From Ruminococcus sp. (GTDB lineage: Bacteria > Bacillota > Clostridia > Oscillospirales > Ruminococcaceae), in contig JAISHJ010000104.1 of the NCBI GenBank assembly GCA_031262625.1, positions 1-17,865 of the forward strand: a stretch of DNA of 17,865 nt, written 5' to 3'. A program made the position numbers and the translations under genes. Below the pieces are notes generated by a model that saw only the letters and a program-made list of their open reading frames with translations, had not been told where the DNA came from and made no database searches. Positions 7,877 through 15,995 of this stretch are shown here, one piece after another. Within the stretch, counting starts at the first letter, position 1. Every line of letters starts with the position of its first letter.

Positions 7877-10429
7877 ATGAAAAGTCAGGGTTATCTTTTT
7901 GCCAGCCCCGCCGAGATTCCGAATATTATTCACAACGCTTCTGTCGCTCAAACAGGCGAACTTTTGTGTTTGCTTCACGTTACAAAGCAAAATGAAGCAG
8001 ATGTGCTTAGGATTATTACGATACTTGACAGAGAACTTCCGAACTGTAAAATCGCAGGGACGACTGCTCCTTTTGTTATATATTACGGTAAACTTTACAA
8101 CGACAAGTCAATAATTGAGTTTATCGAAACACAAAATACTATGATTCAAACTGAAGTTTTCGACCAGAGTGTAAATACTCCGCTTACGCTCGCCGAGAAA
8201 ATTTCAGAGTTTGCAGTGCGCCCGGACACTAAAATTATGCTTAACTTCTTCTCCGGCGCATTCGCTTTTATTCCGGAGTATCTTGAGGCGCTCGCTCCGC
8301 GTATCGGCGACGTAAAGATTGCCGGAGGGCTTGTCGGGGATACTGATTTCGGTCCGGGATTTATTTTTACCCGCACCGGAATTTACCATGACAGCACCCT
8401 TACAGTAAGCTTCCATAACTCCGATATATATGCCTATAACAATATGTTTATCGGCATGGACATTATTCATGAAGCATATGAGATGACCGAGACGGAGGAC
8501 CAGTATATAACCGCGATTGACGGCTTTCCCGCTGTGGAGTGGCTTCGCTCAATCCTCGGTGTAGACGTGCTTCACGCGCCTGACCTTTCCCCGGACGGTA
8601 TAGCGCGAAACGTCCTGATGAAATTCCCCTTTGAATTTGACGATGAGCGGGGAGTTGCCCGCATCATAAACTTCGACCCCGACACAGAGCGGATATATGT
8701 TTATAACAAACGTCCGGCTAAAAATCAAAAATTCCGTCTTGCTTACATTAATTCCGAGAGTATCGCCGCCGCCGCACAGCGTATCTGCGCCGACCTTTCG
8801 CATACGCCGATAGAAATGCTCCTCTGCTACAGCTGTCTCACCAGAGCGGGGCTTGAAGGGTGTTGCGCCGAGTGGGAACTTGCGCCGCTTACGAAAGCCG
8901 GTATTTGCGGCTGTCTCCTCATGGGCGAAATCGGAAATGTACCCGAACTTGCCGGAAATCGCTCGCTTAACGAAACCTGTACGATAATTACTGCCGCGGA
9001 GAACCGCCGCTACGTCTCGATTAACGCGAACCTTCTTTCAAACCGCCGTATCGCCGAAGATTCGCACCGCGAAATCTGGAATCATGTTCTTCGTTTCCAG
9101 AACCGCTCAATTGCAGAAAAGAATGACATATTAAAGAACGCTATCATCGACATGAAGATTGACCCGGACTATTACGATTCTTTTAAGGATTTTTCTACTA
9201 AACGCCCGAGCCTTAAACGTTTTATCAAAGATAACGAAACCTATCGTTTTGATAAGGTATGCCTTATTGTAGTTGAACGCGGGCATATTGCGCAAACCCA
9301 TTTCGGTCCTGATGTTTACGGGAAAATTATCGCAAAAAATATCGGCAGTTTTGAGCATTATCTGTCACTTAGTTTCCCCGAAGCATTTTTACCGATTTAC
9401 GTTTATGACGAGAATTCGTTCCTCATCGCGGGTGCGGCGGACATTGACCCTACACGGTTTTTGTGCGTAATGCAGGAACTTTTCATAAAATACGGCACTG
9501 TTAATGTGCTTAGTTTGAGTTACACCTGTATTCACCGCTTTATCGCAGTAAAGGAACAGCAGCCCGGTAACCTAATTGAAGAACTTAGGGCGATACAGTC
9601 CCGAAACGCCGAAACTCCCGACCGCTTCATTGTTTACGAAGCAGAAACGGAGCAATCGGAGAGTGTGTCTGACGCATTCAAAAAGACCAAACTCATAACC
9701 GAAGCTATAGAAAATGACGGAATAGTCCCCTACTTCCAGCCGATATATGACAACAAAACCGGACGTATTGAAAAATTTGAAGCGCTGATACGTCTCCGCG
9801 GTTCTGACGGCAGAATATACTTCCCCGGACAATTTTTAGAGAGCGCGAAGGAATATCGTCTCTATCTCCAGCTTTCCGAAATTATGATCGGCAAGGTTTT
9901 CGATATGTTTGAAAACCGCACCGAAACAGTCTCGATTAACCTCTCCGCCTACGACATAAATTCTGCCCACATCCGCAACATGATTTACAACCGTCTTGAA
10001 AAAATCAAGAACGCCGACCGTTTTATCTTTGAAGTTTTAGAGTCGGAGGAATTCCGCGATTTCGAGGTACTTACCCACTTTATCGAGCGCGTACGCAGAT
10101 ATGGTGTACAGATTGCGATAGATGATTTCGGCGCGGGCTTCTCAAACCTCTTGGAGATAGCAAAAATATCACCGAACTTCATTAAAATCGACGGACAGAT
10201 TGTCCGCGAAGTTGTCGAGTCGGAGATACACCGTAAAATTATGGATGCAATTTTGCATCTTGCACAGAGTTTCGGAATAGAACTCATCGCCGAATACATC
10301 GAAAATGCCGCGCTTCAAGCCTACGCCAAAGATAAAGGCGTTCGCTACTCCCAAGGCTACTTCTTCTCGCCGCCTATCCCCTACGCCTCACTCGAAGATT
10401 TCAAGTTAAGGGAAGATTCAACAGTATAA
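7877..10429 (+). CDS. FIST sensor protein with EAL c-di-GMP phosphodiesterase domain
   Basis: An 850-residue protein with no signal peptide or membrane helix, so probably cytoplasmic. Residues 25-240 match the FIST N domain (KIAGTTAP near 58-65; KIAGGLVGD near 147-155). Residues 245-385 match FIST C (MLLCYSCLTRAGL near 314-326). FIST modules are thought to bind small ligands such as amino acids. Residues 455-590 resemble a GGDEF domain with its signature decayed to YDENSF (510-515). Residues 605-845 are an EAL domain that keeps E-A-L (635-637), Asn688, Glu719, Asp-Asp (749-750), Lys770, Glu806, Glu809 and Gln826. It should therefore hydrolyse c-di-GMP. The start follows AAAGG by seven bases. 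The gene stands alone and converges on the lipoprotein array. Ligand control of phosphodiesterase activity is inferred. Confidence 0.92.
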   Translation: MKSQGYLFASPAEIPNIIHNASVAQTGELLCLLHVTKQNEADVLRIITILDRELPNCKIAGTTAPFVIYYGKLYNDKSIIEFIETQNTMIQTEVFDQSVNTPLTLAEKISEFAVRPDTKIMLNFFSGAFAFIPEYLEALAPRIGDVKIAGGLVGDTDFGPGFIFTRTGIYHDSTLTVSFHNSDIYAYNNMFIGMDIIHEAYEMTETEDQYITAIDGFPAVEWLRSILGVDVLHAPDLSPDGIARNVLMKFPFEFDDERGVARIINFDPDTERIYVYNKRPAKNQKFRLAYINSESIAAAAQRICADLSHTPIEMLLCYSCLTRAGLEGCCAEWELAPLTKAGICGCLLMGEIGNVPELAGNRSLNETCTIITAAENRRYVSINANLLSNRRIAEDSHREIWNHVLRFQNRSIAEKNDILKNAIIDMKIDPDYYDSFKDFSTKRPSLKRFIKDNETYRFDKVCLIVVERGHIAQTHFGPDVYGKIIAKNIGSFEHYLSLSFPEAFLPIYVYDENSFLIAGAADIDPTRFLCVMQELFIKYGTVNVLSLSYTCIHRFIAVKEQQPGNLIEELRAIQSRNAETPDRFIVYEAETEQSESVSDAFKKTKLITEAIENDGIVPYFQPIYDNKTGRIEKFEALIRLRGSDGRIYFPGQFLESAKEYRLYLQLSEIMIGKVFDMFENRTETVSINLSAYDINSAHIRNMIYNRLEKIKNADRFIFEVLESEEFRDFEVLTHFIERVRRYGVQIAIDDFGAGFSNLLEIAKISPNFIKIDGQIVREVVESEIHRKIMDAILHLAQSFGIELIAEYIENAALQAYAKDKGVRYSQGYFFSPPIPYASLEDFKLREDSTV

Positions 10430-10430
10430 A

Positions 10431-10459
10431 TTAAAAAGCCGCTCCAAGCGGCTTTTTAA
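10431..10459. terminator. Bidirectional intrinsic terminator
   Basis: A perfect 13-bp inverted repeat (10431-10443 and 10447-10459) has a three-base loop CCA. It contains AAAAAGCCGCT paired with AGCGGCTTTTT, so a GC-rich stem is followed by a T-run on both strands. It lies between two convergent genes. The TAA stop of the minus-strand lipoprotein (10456-10458) is inside the stem. Confidence 0.9.
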
Positions 10460-11664
10460 GTACTGTAGTGTATAAAAAACGTCAGAATCCGATAGCCGGA
10501 ATAATAGTCCGAAGAGGAATAAATCGCGTTAACGCCTGTTTCGGACAGTATAGAAGCATTGATTTCATCAAATCCTCCCGCATCCGATATATTATCTGTG
10601 GTTTTGAGGAAAACATCGGTCGAGGCACACTTTATCAGCGCGTATGTCTTCCCCTCCTTAATTGCATCCGAAATACCGTGGGATATTACACTGTTCGCCT
10701 GTGAAAGGTCTTCAATCAGATACCCCTCTTTATAGAAATAATTATCGGCAGTAGCATCGGCTGTCGGCGGGTCATACAGCACATGGTCGATTACACGATC
10801 GTTCTCCATAACCTCATCGGGGACTAAAAAAAACTGATATGATACGAAGTCAGGGTGCTCAAAAACGATATTTTCGTACGGCACGTCGTAGGTTACGTCA
10901 AGATGATACCATCTTCCGTTAACTTTTACCATATTCCACATATGCGGCAGATTAACCATGCCGGAAACCAGACAGTTCTCTATTCCGGCGAGGTTACAAA
11001 GGTATGAAAAGGTCTTCGCGTAACCCTCACAGAGGGCTTTTCCCTTAATTAATGTGCCGTAAATTGTGGCGGAGTAGATATCATTACTGCCGGAATCGTC
11101 GGTTGCACAGTTTGTTATAAGGTAATCGTGAAAATATTTAAGCTTGTCATAATCTGTCATGTCGGGAGTAATCGCTGACATAATTTCTTCTGCTTTAGCT
11201 TCAATCTCCAAATTCATGCGGGTCATTGTCTCTCCCGCATTTTCGTTGTCGGAATAGTACTTAAAATTTATAGCATATGCGCCGGTCGCGGCATCATAGT
11301 CACCTATACTGCGGTCGCGCAAAGGAAAGAACGACAACTCTTCAAACCTGATTATATCTAAAACTTTCGTATAGTTCATCGTGTCGGTGGGGAGGAGGAC
11401 TGACTTACGAAAATGCCCGAGGTCATCCCTCGTCTGCTCATATATTGCATAAAGTTCAGGCGATAGTTTTGCACTCCCGTACACTGTTACCATACCTTCG
11501 GGAATATAAAAATCCGCATAGGAGGATTTCGCAACCGACTCCTCAACCGTAACGCCGTCCGATATTACATGAAAAGTGGTTACATCCGCCGGTTCAACCT
11601 TCCTGTCACAACCCGCCAAAATAATCAGAGCAGAAAGGATAACTGCCGATAAAATCTGTTTTAT
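10456..11664 (-). CDS. Transglutaminase-like lipoprotein, array member 5 (ATA start)
   Basis: A predicted 402-residue surface lipoprotein, the last of five. Starting at the ATA codon 11664-11662 gives MKQILSAVILSALIILAGC, a textbook lipoprotein signal with lipobox LAGC and lipidated Cys19. The TTG at 11619 would leave only the lipobox. GGAGGGG lies five bases upstream of the ATA and no ATG, GTG or other usable codon exists between the stop at 11688 and the lipobox. The catalytic core has Cys212 (ALCEGYA), His241 (HMWN) and Asp256 (LDVTYD), the transglutaminase-fold triad. After it come FLVPD, NYF and a C-terminal beta-rich module shared with its neighbours. It has no Thr-rich linker, unlike most of the others. 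It starts 36 bases after the previous stop. It may be a peptidase-like or cross-linking enzyme on cell-surface protein or peptidoglycan; this is not determined. Confidence 0.88.
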   Translation of the reverse strand: MKQILSAVILSALIILAGCDRKVEPADVTTFHVISDGVTVEESVAKSSYADFYIPEGMVTVYGSAKLSPELYAIYEQTRDDLGHFRKSVLLPTDTMNYTKVLDIIRFEELSFFPLRDRSIGDYDAATGAYAINFKYYSDNENAGETMTRMNLEIEAKAEEIMSAITPDMTDYDKLKYFHDYLITNCATDDSGSNDIYSATIYGTLIKGKALCEGYAKTFSYLCNLAGIENCLVSGMVNLPHMWNMVKVNGRWYHLDVTYDVPYENIVFEHPDFVSYQFFLVPDEVMENDRVIDHVLYDPPTADATADNYFYKEGYLIEDLSQANSVISHGISDAIKEGKTYALIKCASTDVFLKTTDNISDAGGFDEINASILSETGVNAIYSSSDYYSGYRILTFFIHYST

Positions 11665-11669
11665 GTTAT

Positions 11670-11676
11670 CCCCTCC
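11670..11676 (-). promoter_or_regulatory. Strong ribosome binding site pointing to an ATA start
   Basis: Reading the minus strand, GGAGGGG is followed by ATAAC and then ATA AAA CAG. The GGAGG core is seven bases from the ATA, ideal spacing for initiation. This site decides the start of the downstream lipoprotein gene. Confidence 0.75.
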
Positions 11677-11700
11677 GTTTCTTTTTTATGCTTTATACTA

Positions 11701-13185
11701 TTAGTTATAGACTAAAACTATTTTTATTACGTGTGAACTATCATTTGACATATAAGAAGTTGCGCCGATATTCAAAACACTTCCGTTTGCTTCATTTATT
11801 TCCATAATTGCACTCACGATATTATCGGGCGAATCGACGCCCAAGAGCGCGGCTTCGGTGTTCACAAAAACGTTTTCTGTTGCGCAGAGAATCTGCACGC
11901 AGTCTTCCTCATTGTCAATCGCCGTCTGTATATTTTTTTTCAGGATAGACACCGCATCACCCTTCGTCGAAGCGAAAAGTCCGTTCTTCACGTAGTAGTT
12001 ATCTTCCATCGAAACGGCTTTCGGATAAGCACGGATAGTCTCGGCGGCAGTGTAGGATGAATACAGGCGGCTGTCGGTAGTCAGAAAGTAGTCGTAGTTA
12101 ATATAATCTTTATCGGGGTCTCCGAAGGTTACATCAAGCTGATACCAATCTTCGCCAAGCTTAACCATGTTCCACATATGCGCAACATCCGCGCCGTTTT
12201 TACCGCTGACCGTTATCGCAGGAATTCCCGCTTCATTACAGAGAAGCTTCATAGCATACGCATATCCCATACAGCTTGCGCGCCCGTCATAAAGTGCCCC
12301 ATAAACGTTGCTCGAGTCATCGCCGGAAGTGTCATAGGTTATTTTCTCCACAAGGTAATCGAAGAAATATTTAACCTTATCAAAGTCTGTCATACGCGGC
12401 GTAATTCCGGTGAGAACCTGCCTTACGGCGGTGTCGGTACGCTCATTTCGGGACGTTATCGTGACTTTCGGATACATATATGTGAAGGTTACGGAGTAAA
12501 GCCTGTCGGTGGTTCTGCTGTATGAGGTGCTTGCCGAGGGGACGAGATAGTAGTCGTGCGGCTCTTTATTAAGAAACAGCGCGAAAACTGTATCAAAGTC
12601 CGCAGAGGTTACATTAAGTTCCTCTGGGATTTCAAGTTCGTTGTCTATGTTACGGAAAGTATCTTCCATCAGTTCGTATAGTCTTTTTTGCGGCGAAGTT
12701 AATGCGCCATACTCATACGGGCGGTATATTACGCGCTCGGGATAACGTTCTGTAAAATTGTCGGCGGTATTTTCTGTAGTACTGCTTGTAGTATCGGTGG
12801 TACTGCTACTGCCGGCAGTAGTCTCATTAGAAGAAGTTGTAGTACTTGTTCCGCTCGCTTTAGCAGTCGTATCATACCCCATATACTCTTCAAGAGGTAC
12901 TTTGGACACGGAAGCTAAGGGGTCGGCGGTAGTTATCGGCGCGGTTGTAGTAACTGTAGTCGGTACTGTTGTAACCGGCGGAACTACTACCGATATAGGC
13001 GGAGGGTCAAGGTTAATCTCCGGAAAGGTAACCGCTGTCTTTGATGTAACCGGCGCGGGAAGGACTACACTGCCCGAAGAGCCTGATATATCTTTCTCGC
13101 TGTCCGCTGTGCATGAGGATAATATTACCAAAGAAAGAGCCGCAAGCGAAAAACGCATTATTCTTTTTTTCAGTGCGTTTTTCAT
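11701..13185 (-). CDS. Transglutaminase-like lipoprotein, array member 4
   Basis: A 494-residue predicted lipoprotein. AGGAGG seven bases before the ATG at 13185 fixes this start over a GTG two codons upstream. The signal MKNALKKRIMRFSLAALS leads to lipobox LSSC with Cys25. Residues 28-145 are a low-complexity linker rich in Thr, Ser, Pro and Val that would lift the domain through the cell wall. A helical module (about 155-285) precedes the transglutaminase-like core with Cys305 (ASCMGYA), His336 (HMWN) and Asp351 (LDVTFGDP). The ending holds NYYVKNGLF and a last strand ...IVLVYN, shared with the other members. Unlike the others, the FLVPD motif reads YFLTTD. It lies 35 bases after the previous gene's stop, so it is probably cotranscribed. 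Substrate unknown. Confidence 0.92.
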   Translation of the reverse strand: MKNALKKRIMRFSLAALSLVILSSCTADSEKDISGSSGSVVLPAPVTSKTAVTFPEINLDPPPISVVVPPVTTVPTTVTTTAPITTADPLASVSKVPLEEYMGYDTTAKASGTSTTTSSNETTAGSSSTTDTTSSTTENTADNFTERYPERVIYRPYEYGALTSPQKRLYELMEDTFRNIDNELEIPEELNVTSADFDTVFALFLNKEPHDYYLVPSASTSYSRTTDRLYSVTFTYMYPKVTITSRNERTDTAVRQVLTGITPRMTDFDKVKYFFDYLVEKITYDTSGDDSSNVYGALYDGRASCMGYAYAMKLLCNEAGIPAITVSGKNGADVAHMWNMVKLGEDWYQLDVTFGDPDKDYINYDYFLTTDSRLYSSYTAAETIRAYPKAVSMEDNYYVKNGLFASTKGDAVSILKKNIQTAIDNEEDCVQILCATENVFVNTEAALLGVDSPDNIVSAIMEINEANGSVLNIGATSYMSNDSSHVIKIVLVYN

Positions 13186-13220
13186 CTTCACTCCTCCTCG
13201 AAAGTTTTATAAAACAAATT

Positions 13221-14351
13221 TTACTTATATACCAAAGAAATATGTATTATATAAAGATTATCGTCTTTTGAATGGTAAGCGGTTTTTATTCCGGCGGATT
13301 GCTCCGAATTAACGCGGTCGATTATTCCGGTAAGACCGCCGCTGTCGTAAAGATAACTGAGTGTCTCGTCATAAGCAGTCTTAACATCAAACCGAATTTC
13401 AATCTCGGTTGATTTCGTCAAAATCGCTTTCGTTACCTTGTCGTATATAGTTACCTCTGCCGCCGCCGCATCTGAAAAAAGCAGATTCTCTTTCGTAAAA
13501 TAGTTATTAGCGTTTGAGATTGCCGCGGGAGAGTATACATATTCCTTATCTTCAAAATGAGTGATTCCGTCAATATCCCTGTCCGGGACACACATATAAA
13601 AATAACGGATATAGCCCGGATTGTCGAAAGATATTACCGGGTCATCCCATGTGCAGTCTACGTTGTACCAGTTCCCGTCAGAGAAGATTTTGTTCCATGC
13701 GTGGCTGTCTCCCTTTTCGGAAGTGCCTGTGACGGTTATGCACTCGAAACCTAATTTTTTCGCCATCAAGCCGAAAGCAAATGCATAGCCTTCACACTGG
13801 GCTTTGCCGTCGATAAGTGCGCCGTAGGCAGAATTAGTATTCTTGCCCGATTCTGTGAAATTACAGTTTTTTATAATATAGTCGTGAATATACTTTATTT
13901 TCCCGTAATTGTCGTTTTCGGGAGCATTCTTTACCGCCGCACGAAGATTTTCGTCAAGCTTCGCCTGCATAGCTTTTGTATCGCCGGAATTATAGCGAAA
14001 ATTTATCTTAAGACTGTTGTTTTTTTGACTTGCAGAAGCTATTTCAGACAGCCAGAATATTCCGTTTTCTTGAGTATAGACGAGGTTAAAAAGCTTAATT
14101 ATCTGAAAATCGGAAAGTGTGTCGTCAAAGACTATATAGTCCTCAAAATCGGCGGCGGCTTTCTTTATTTTATCATAGCCGCGCTTTTCAACATCCGACA
14201 GGTTGTTATAAAAATAGTTATTGGATTCGCCGGCAGTTACACTCTGCCCGATTACCCGAAATTCAGGTTCGGGAGCAATCGCCGGAGAACATCCGGAAAA
14301 AAGACAAAAGGCTAAAATGCAAGCAAGCGCCTTAAAAAAATTCTCTTTCAT
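13221..14351 (-). CDS. Transglutaminase-like lipoprotein, array member 3
   Basis: A 376-residue predicted lipoprotein with a short signal (MKENFFKALACILAFCLF) and lipobox FSGC at Cys21; Phe at -3 is slightly unusual. It has almost no linker. The helical module spans roughly 45-170, and the core has Cys186 (AQCEGYA), His217 (HAWN) and Asp232 (VDCTWDDP). Motifs MCVPD (253-257), NYF (283-285) and the final strand ISLVYK match the array pattern. There is no clear ribosome site before the ATG at 14351, in contrast to its neighbours. The 227 bases upstream hold repeats and a palindrome that separate it from the preceding member, so it may have its own promoter or weak coupling. Function is assigned at fold level only. 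Confidence 0.9.
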   Translation of the reverse strand: MKENFFKALACILAFCLFSGCSPAIAPEPEFRVIGQSVTAGESNNYFYNNLSDVEKRGYDKIKKAAADFEDYIVFDDTLSDFQIIKLFNLVYTQENGIFWLSEIASASQKNNSLKINFRYNSGDTKAMQAKLDENLRAAVKNAPENDNYGKIKYIHDYIIKNCNFTESGKNTNSAYGALIDGKAQCEGYAFAFGLMAKKLGFECITVTGTSEKGDSHAWNKIFSDGNWYNVDCTWDDPVISFDNPGYIRYFYMCVPDRDIDGITHFEDKEYVYSPAAISNANNYFTKENLLFSDAAAAEVTIYDKVTKAILTKSTEIEIRFDVKTAYDETLSYLYDSGGLTGIIDRVNSEQSAGIKTAYHSKDDNLYIIHISLVYK

Positions 14352-14372
14352 GAAAAATTACAGAACCAAAAT

Positions 14373-14482
14373 GAAATTTTACGAAAGCAAGTCAAAAGAA
14401 GTTTTTGCGAAAGCAAAGCGAAAAGAGTAAAGAAAATCAAAAGAAGTTTTTGCGAAAGCAAAACGAGAAAGAGCAAAGCAAG
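14373..14482. repeat. Direct repeat, ~45-bp period, about 2.4 copies
   Basis: An identical 26-base stretch beginning TCAAAAGAAGTTTTTGCGAA occurs at 14392-14417 and 14437-14462. Each is followed by a similar purine-rich 19-20 base segment. A decayed half copy precedes them (14373-14391). Each identical stretch contains TTTGC-GAAA-GCAAA, able to fold as a small hairpin. The region is noncoding on both strands as far as I can see and would form part of the leader of array member 3. Confidence 0.8.
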
Positions 14483-14522
14483 TCATAAAAAAGAGTGACG
14501 AAAAAGTCTCTGGGAAGGGGGT

Positions 14523-14560
14523 TTGGGGGAAACCCTCTCCTCAGAGAGGGTTTCCCCCAA
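14523..14560. repeat. Long GC-rich palindrome downstream of array member 2
   Basis: A perfect 17-bp inverted repeat (14523-14539 and 14544-14560) has a four-base loop CTCA, within TTGGGGGAAACCCTCTC and its mirror. It starts 19 bases past the stop of array member 2 and would fold strongly in RNA. No T-run follows directly on the minus strand (a C-rich stretch comes first), so it is not a canonical terminator. It could attenuate transcription, protect the 3' end, or be a dispersed palindromic element. Confidence 0.85.
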
Positions 14561-14578
14561 CGTTCCTCTAAAGCATAG

Positions 14579-15937
14579 CTATTTGTAAATTACGTCGAGT
14601 TCGATTACGAGCATGGGTTCGGAGCATTTGTCGGAGATACCTTTGACGTTGGAGTGGGCAGAGGTGAGGGTAGACTGCATAGATTTTAGTTCGGCGCGAA
14701 CTGCGTCGTAGACGGACTTGTCGGAGACCATAATTTCGGTGGTGCGGAGACCGTTTGAGGCGGCGTATTCGAGTTGTCGGTTAAGTTCTGCTATGGCTGA
14801 GACGCTGTCGGTATAGAGTTCACCTTTTTGGTGGAACCAGTTCATTGCGGTGGAGGTGCAGGCGGGAGCGTCAAAGAATTTGAAGCTTGTGCCGTCGTTG
14901 TAGAATTTGAGGTTTTGGGAGAAGTGTGTGATGTCTAAGATCCAAGAGTCGGGGACGAGCATATACATATGGCGGACATTTTTGTAGTTTGGGGTATCGA
15001 GGATGGGGTCATCCCATGTTATGTCGTAGTTGTACCAGTCGCCGCCGACGTCAACGATATTCCACGCGTGGGTCTGACCGGCTTCGGTAACGCCTGTAAT
15101 AACCATAGAATTTATGCCGACACGATCGCAGATGTACTGTACAGCGTGAGCGTAACCTACGCATTGAATGTCGCCCTGTTTAGAAGTTCCGCCGGCGAAA
15201 GCGTTATAGATTGTAGAATTATAGTTTGCTTGTGCATCTGTTTCTTCGCCGAGGATGAAGGTTGAATTGAGGGAGAGGTAGGTATTTAAATAATCGAGTT
15301 TTTCAAAGTCGGATTTACCCTTAATATCGGCGAGGATATTCTTAACTGTCGCATCAATTTCGGCTTGCATTGACTTTATAGATTCTTTGTCGAGGTTGCG
15401 GTAGTATATTCTGCCGACTTGTGAGAGTTTCGGAGACATCCAGAAAAACTGCGGCTCTTGGTTATATACCATGCAGTAAACCTTATCCCAAGTTGCCTTG
15501 TCAACGCCGACGAATTCAGGGTCTACCCTAAGTCCGAGGGTTGCGGCGTTCTCGACGATATTTGCATAGAGCGCTTTTTCGTCGTCGGTTAGAGTATTGT
15601 AGGCATAGCGGTCTTTGTATGTGCGAATTTCGCCGTTTTCGCTGTTGCCGCTGACGTCAACAACGGTTGTCGCGGGCGGGGTTGTACCTGTCATTTCGGC
15701 GATAACGGAAGCAAGTTCTTCGGTTGACTTTGTTTCTTCGGTCGAATAGGTACTGCCGTCGGCATCGGTCATGGGAGCGGTAGTTCCGCCGTCATTAGCA
15801 GTCGCTTCGGACTGGGTAATAACATTCGGAACGAGTTCTGTCATGGTAGGTACAGACTCACCTTTATCACAGGCGGTAAGAAGCATTGCGGCAGCCATTG
15901 CTCCTGCAAGAAGCGCCGTAAGTTTTTTCATTTTCAT
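14579..15937 (-). CDS. Transglutaminase-like lipoprotein, array member 2
   Basis: A 452-residue predicted lipoprotein. The ATG at 15937 lies 12 bases after AAGGAG; an in-frame CTG is nine bases from it and an earlier ATG at 15958 has no ribosome site. The signal MKMKKLTALLAGAMAAAM leads to lipobox LTAC with Cys23. A Thr/Ser/Glu linker spans about 30-105. The helical module (108-245) contains the Q-E-P-Q-F-F-W-M motif shared with member 1. The core has Cys259 (IQCVGYA), His290 (HAWN) and Asp305 (YDITWDDP), then MLVPD and the F-F-D-A-P-A-C-T-S segment, again shared only with member 1. This makes members 1 and 2 the closest pair. It begins 58 bases after the previous stop. Probable surface enzyme of unknown substrate. 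Confidence 0.92.
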   Translation of the reverse strand: MKMKKLTALLAGAMAAAMLLTACDKGESVPTMTELVPNVITQSEATANDGGTTAPMTDADGSTYSTEETKSTEELASVIAEMTGTTPPATTVVDVSGNSENGEIRTYKDRYAYNTLTDDEKALYANIVENAATLGLRVDPEFVGVDKATWDKVYCMVYNQEPQFFWMSPKLSQVGRIYYRNLDKESIKSMQAEIDATVKNILADIKGKSDFEKLDYLNTYLSLNSTFILGEETDAQANYNSTIYNAFAGGTSKQGDIQCVGYAHAVQYICDRVGINSMVITGVTEAGQTHAWNIVDVGGDWYNYDITWDDPILDTPNYKNVRHMYMLVPDSWILDITHFSQNLKFYNDGTSFKFFDAPACTSTAMNWFHQKGELYTDSVSAIAELNRQLEYAASNGLRTTEIMVSDKSVYDAVRAELKSMQSTLTSAHSNVKGISDKCSEPMLVIELDVIYK

Positions 15938-15995
15938 CAGTTTAATTTTCTCCTTCATAGAACAGGGTTTTGTCAACGCTTAAATGCATAATAAT

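Noticed and set aside
10456..11619. TTG at 11619 as start of array member 5
   Set aside because: This codon is the Leu of the lipobox LAGC. Starting there destroys the signal peptide that is clearly encoded upstream.
12758..13312. Val-rich open frame on the plus strand
   Set aside because: It is the mirror of the Thr/Ser-rich linker of array member 4. Val-rich shadows are expected opposite ACN Thr codons.
14373..14482. CRISPR-like repeat
   Set aside because: There are only two full copies, the segments between them are similar to each other rather than unique, and no cas gene is present.
14523..14560. Ordinary intrinsic terminator
   Set aside because: The stem is strong, but no T-run follows on the minus strand, and nothing on the plus strand needs terminating here.
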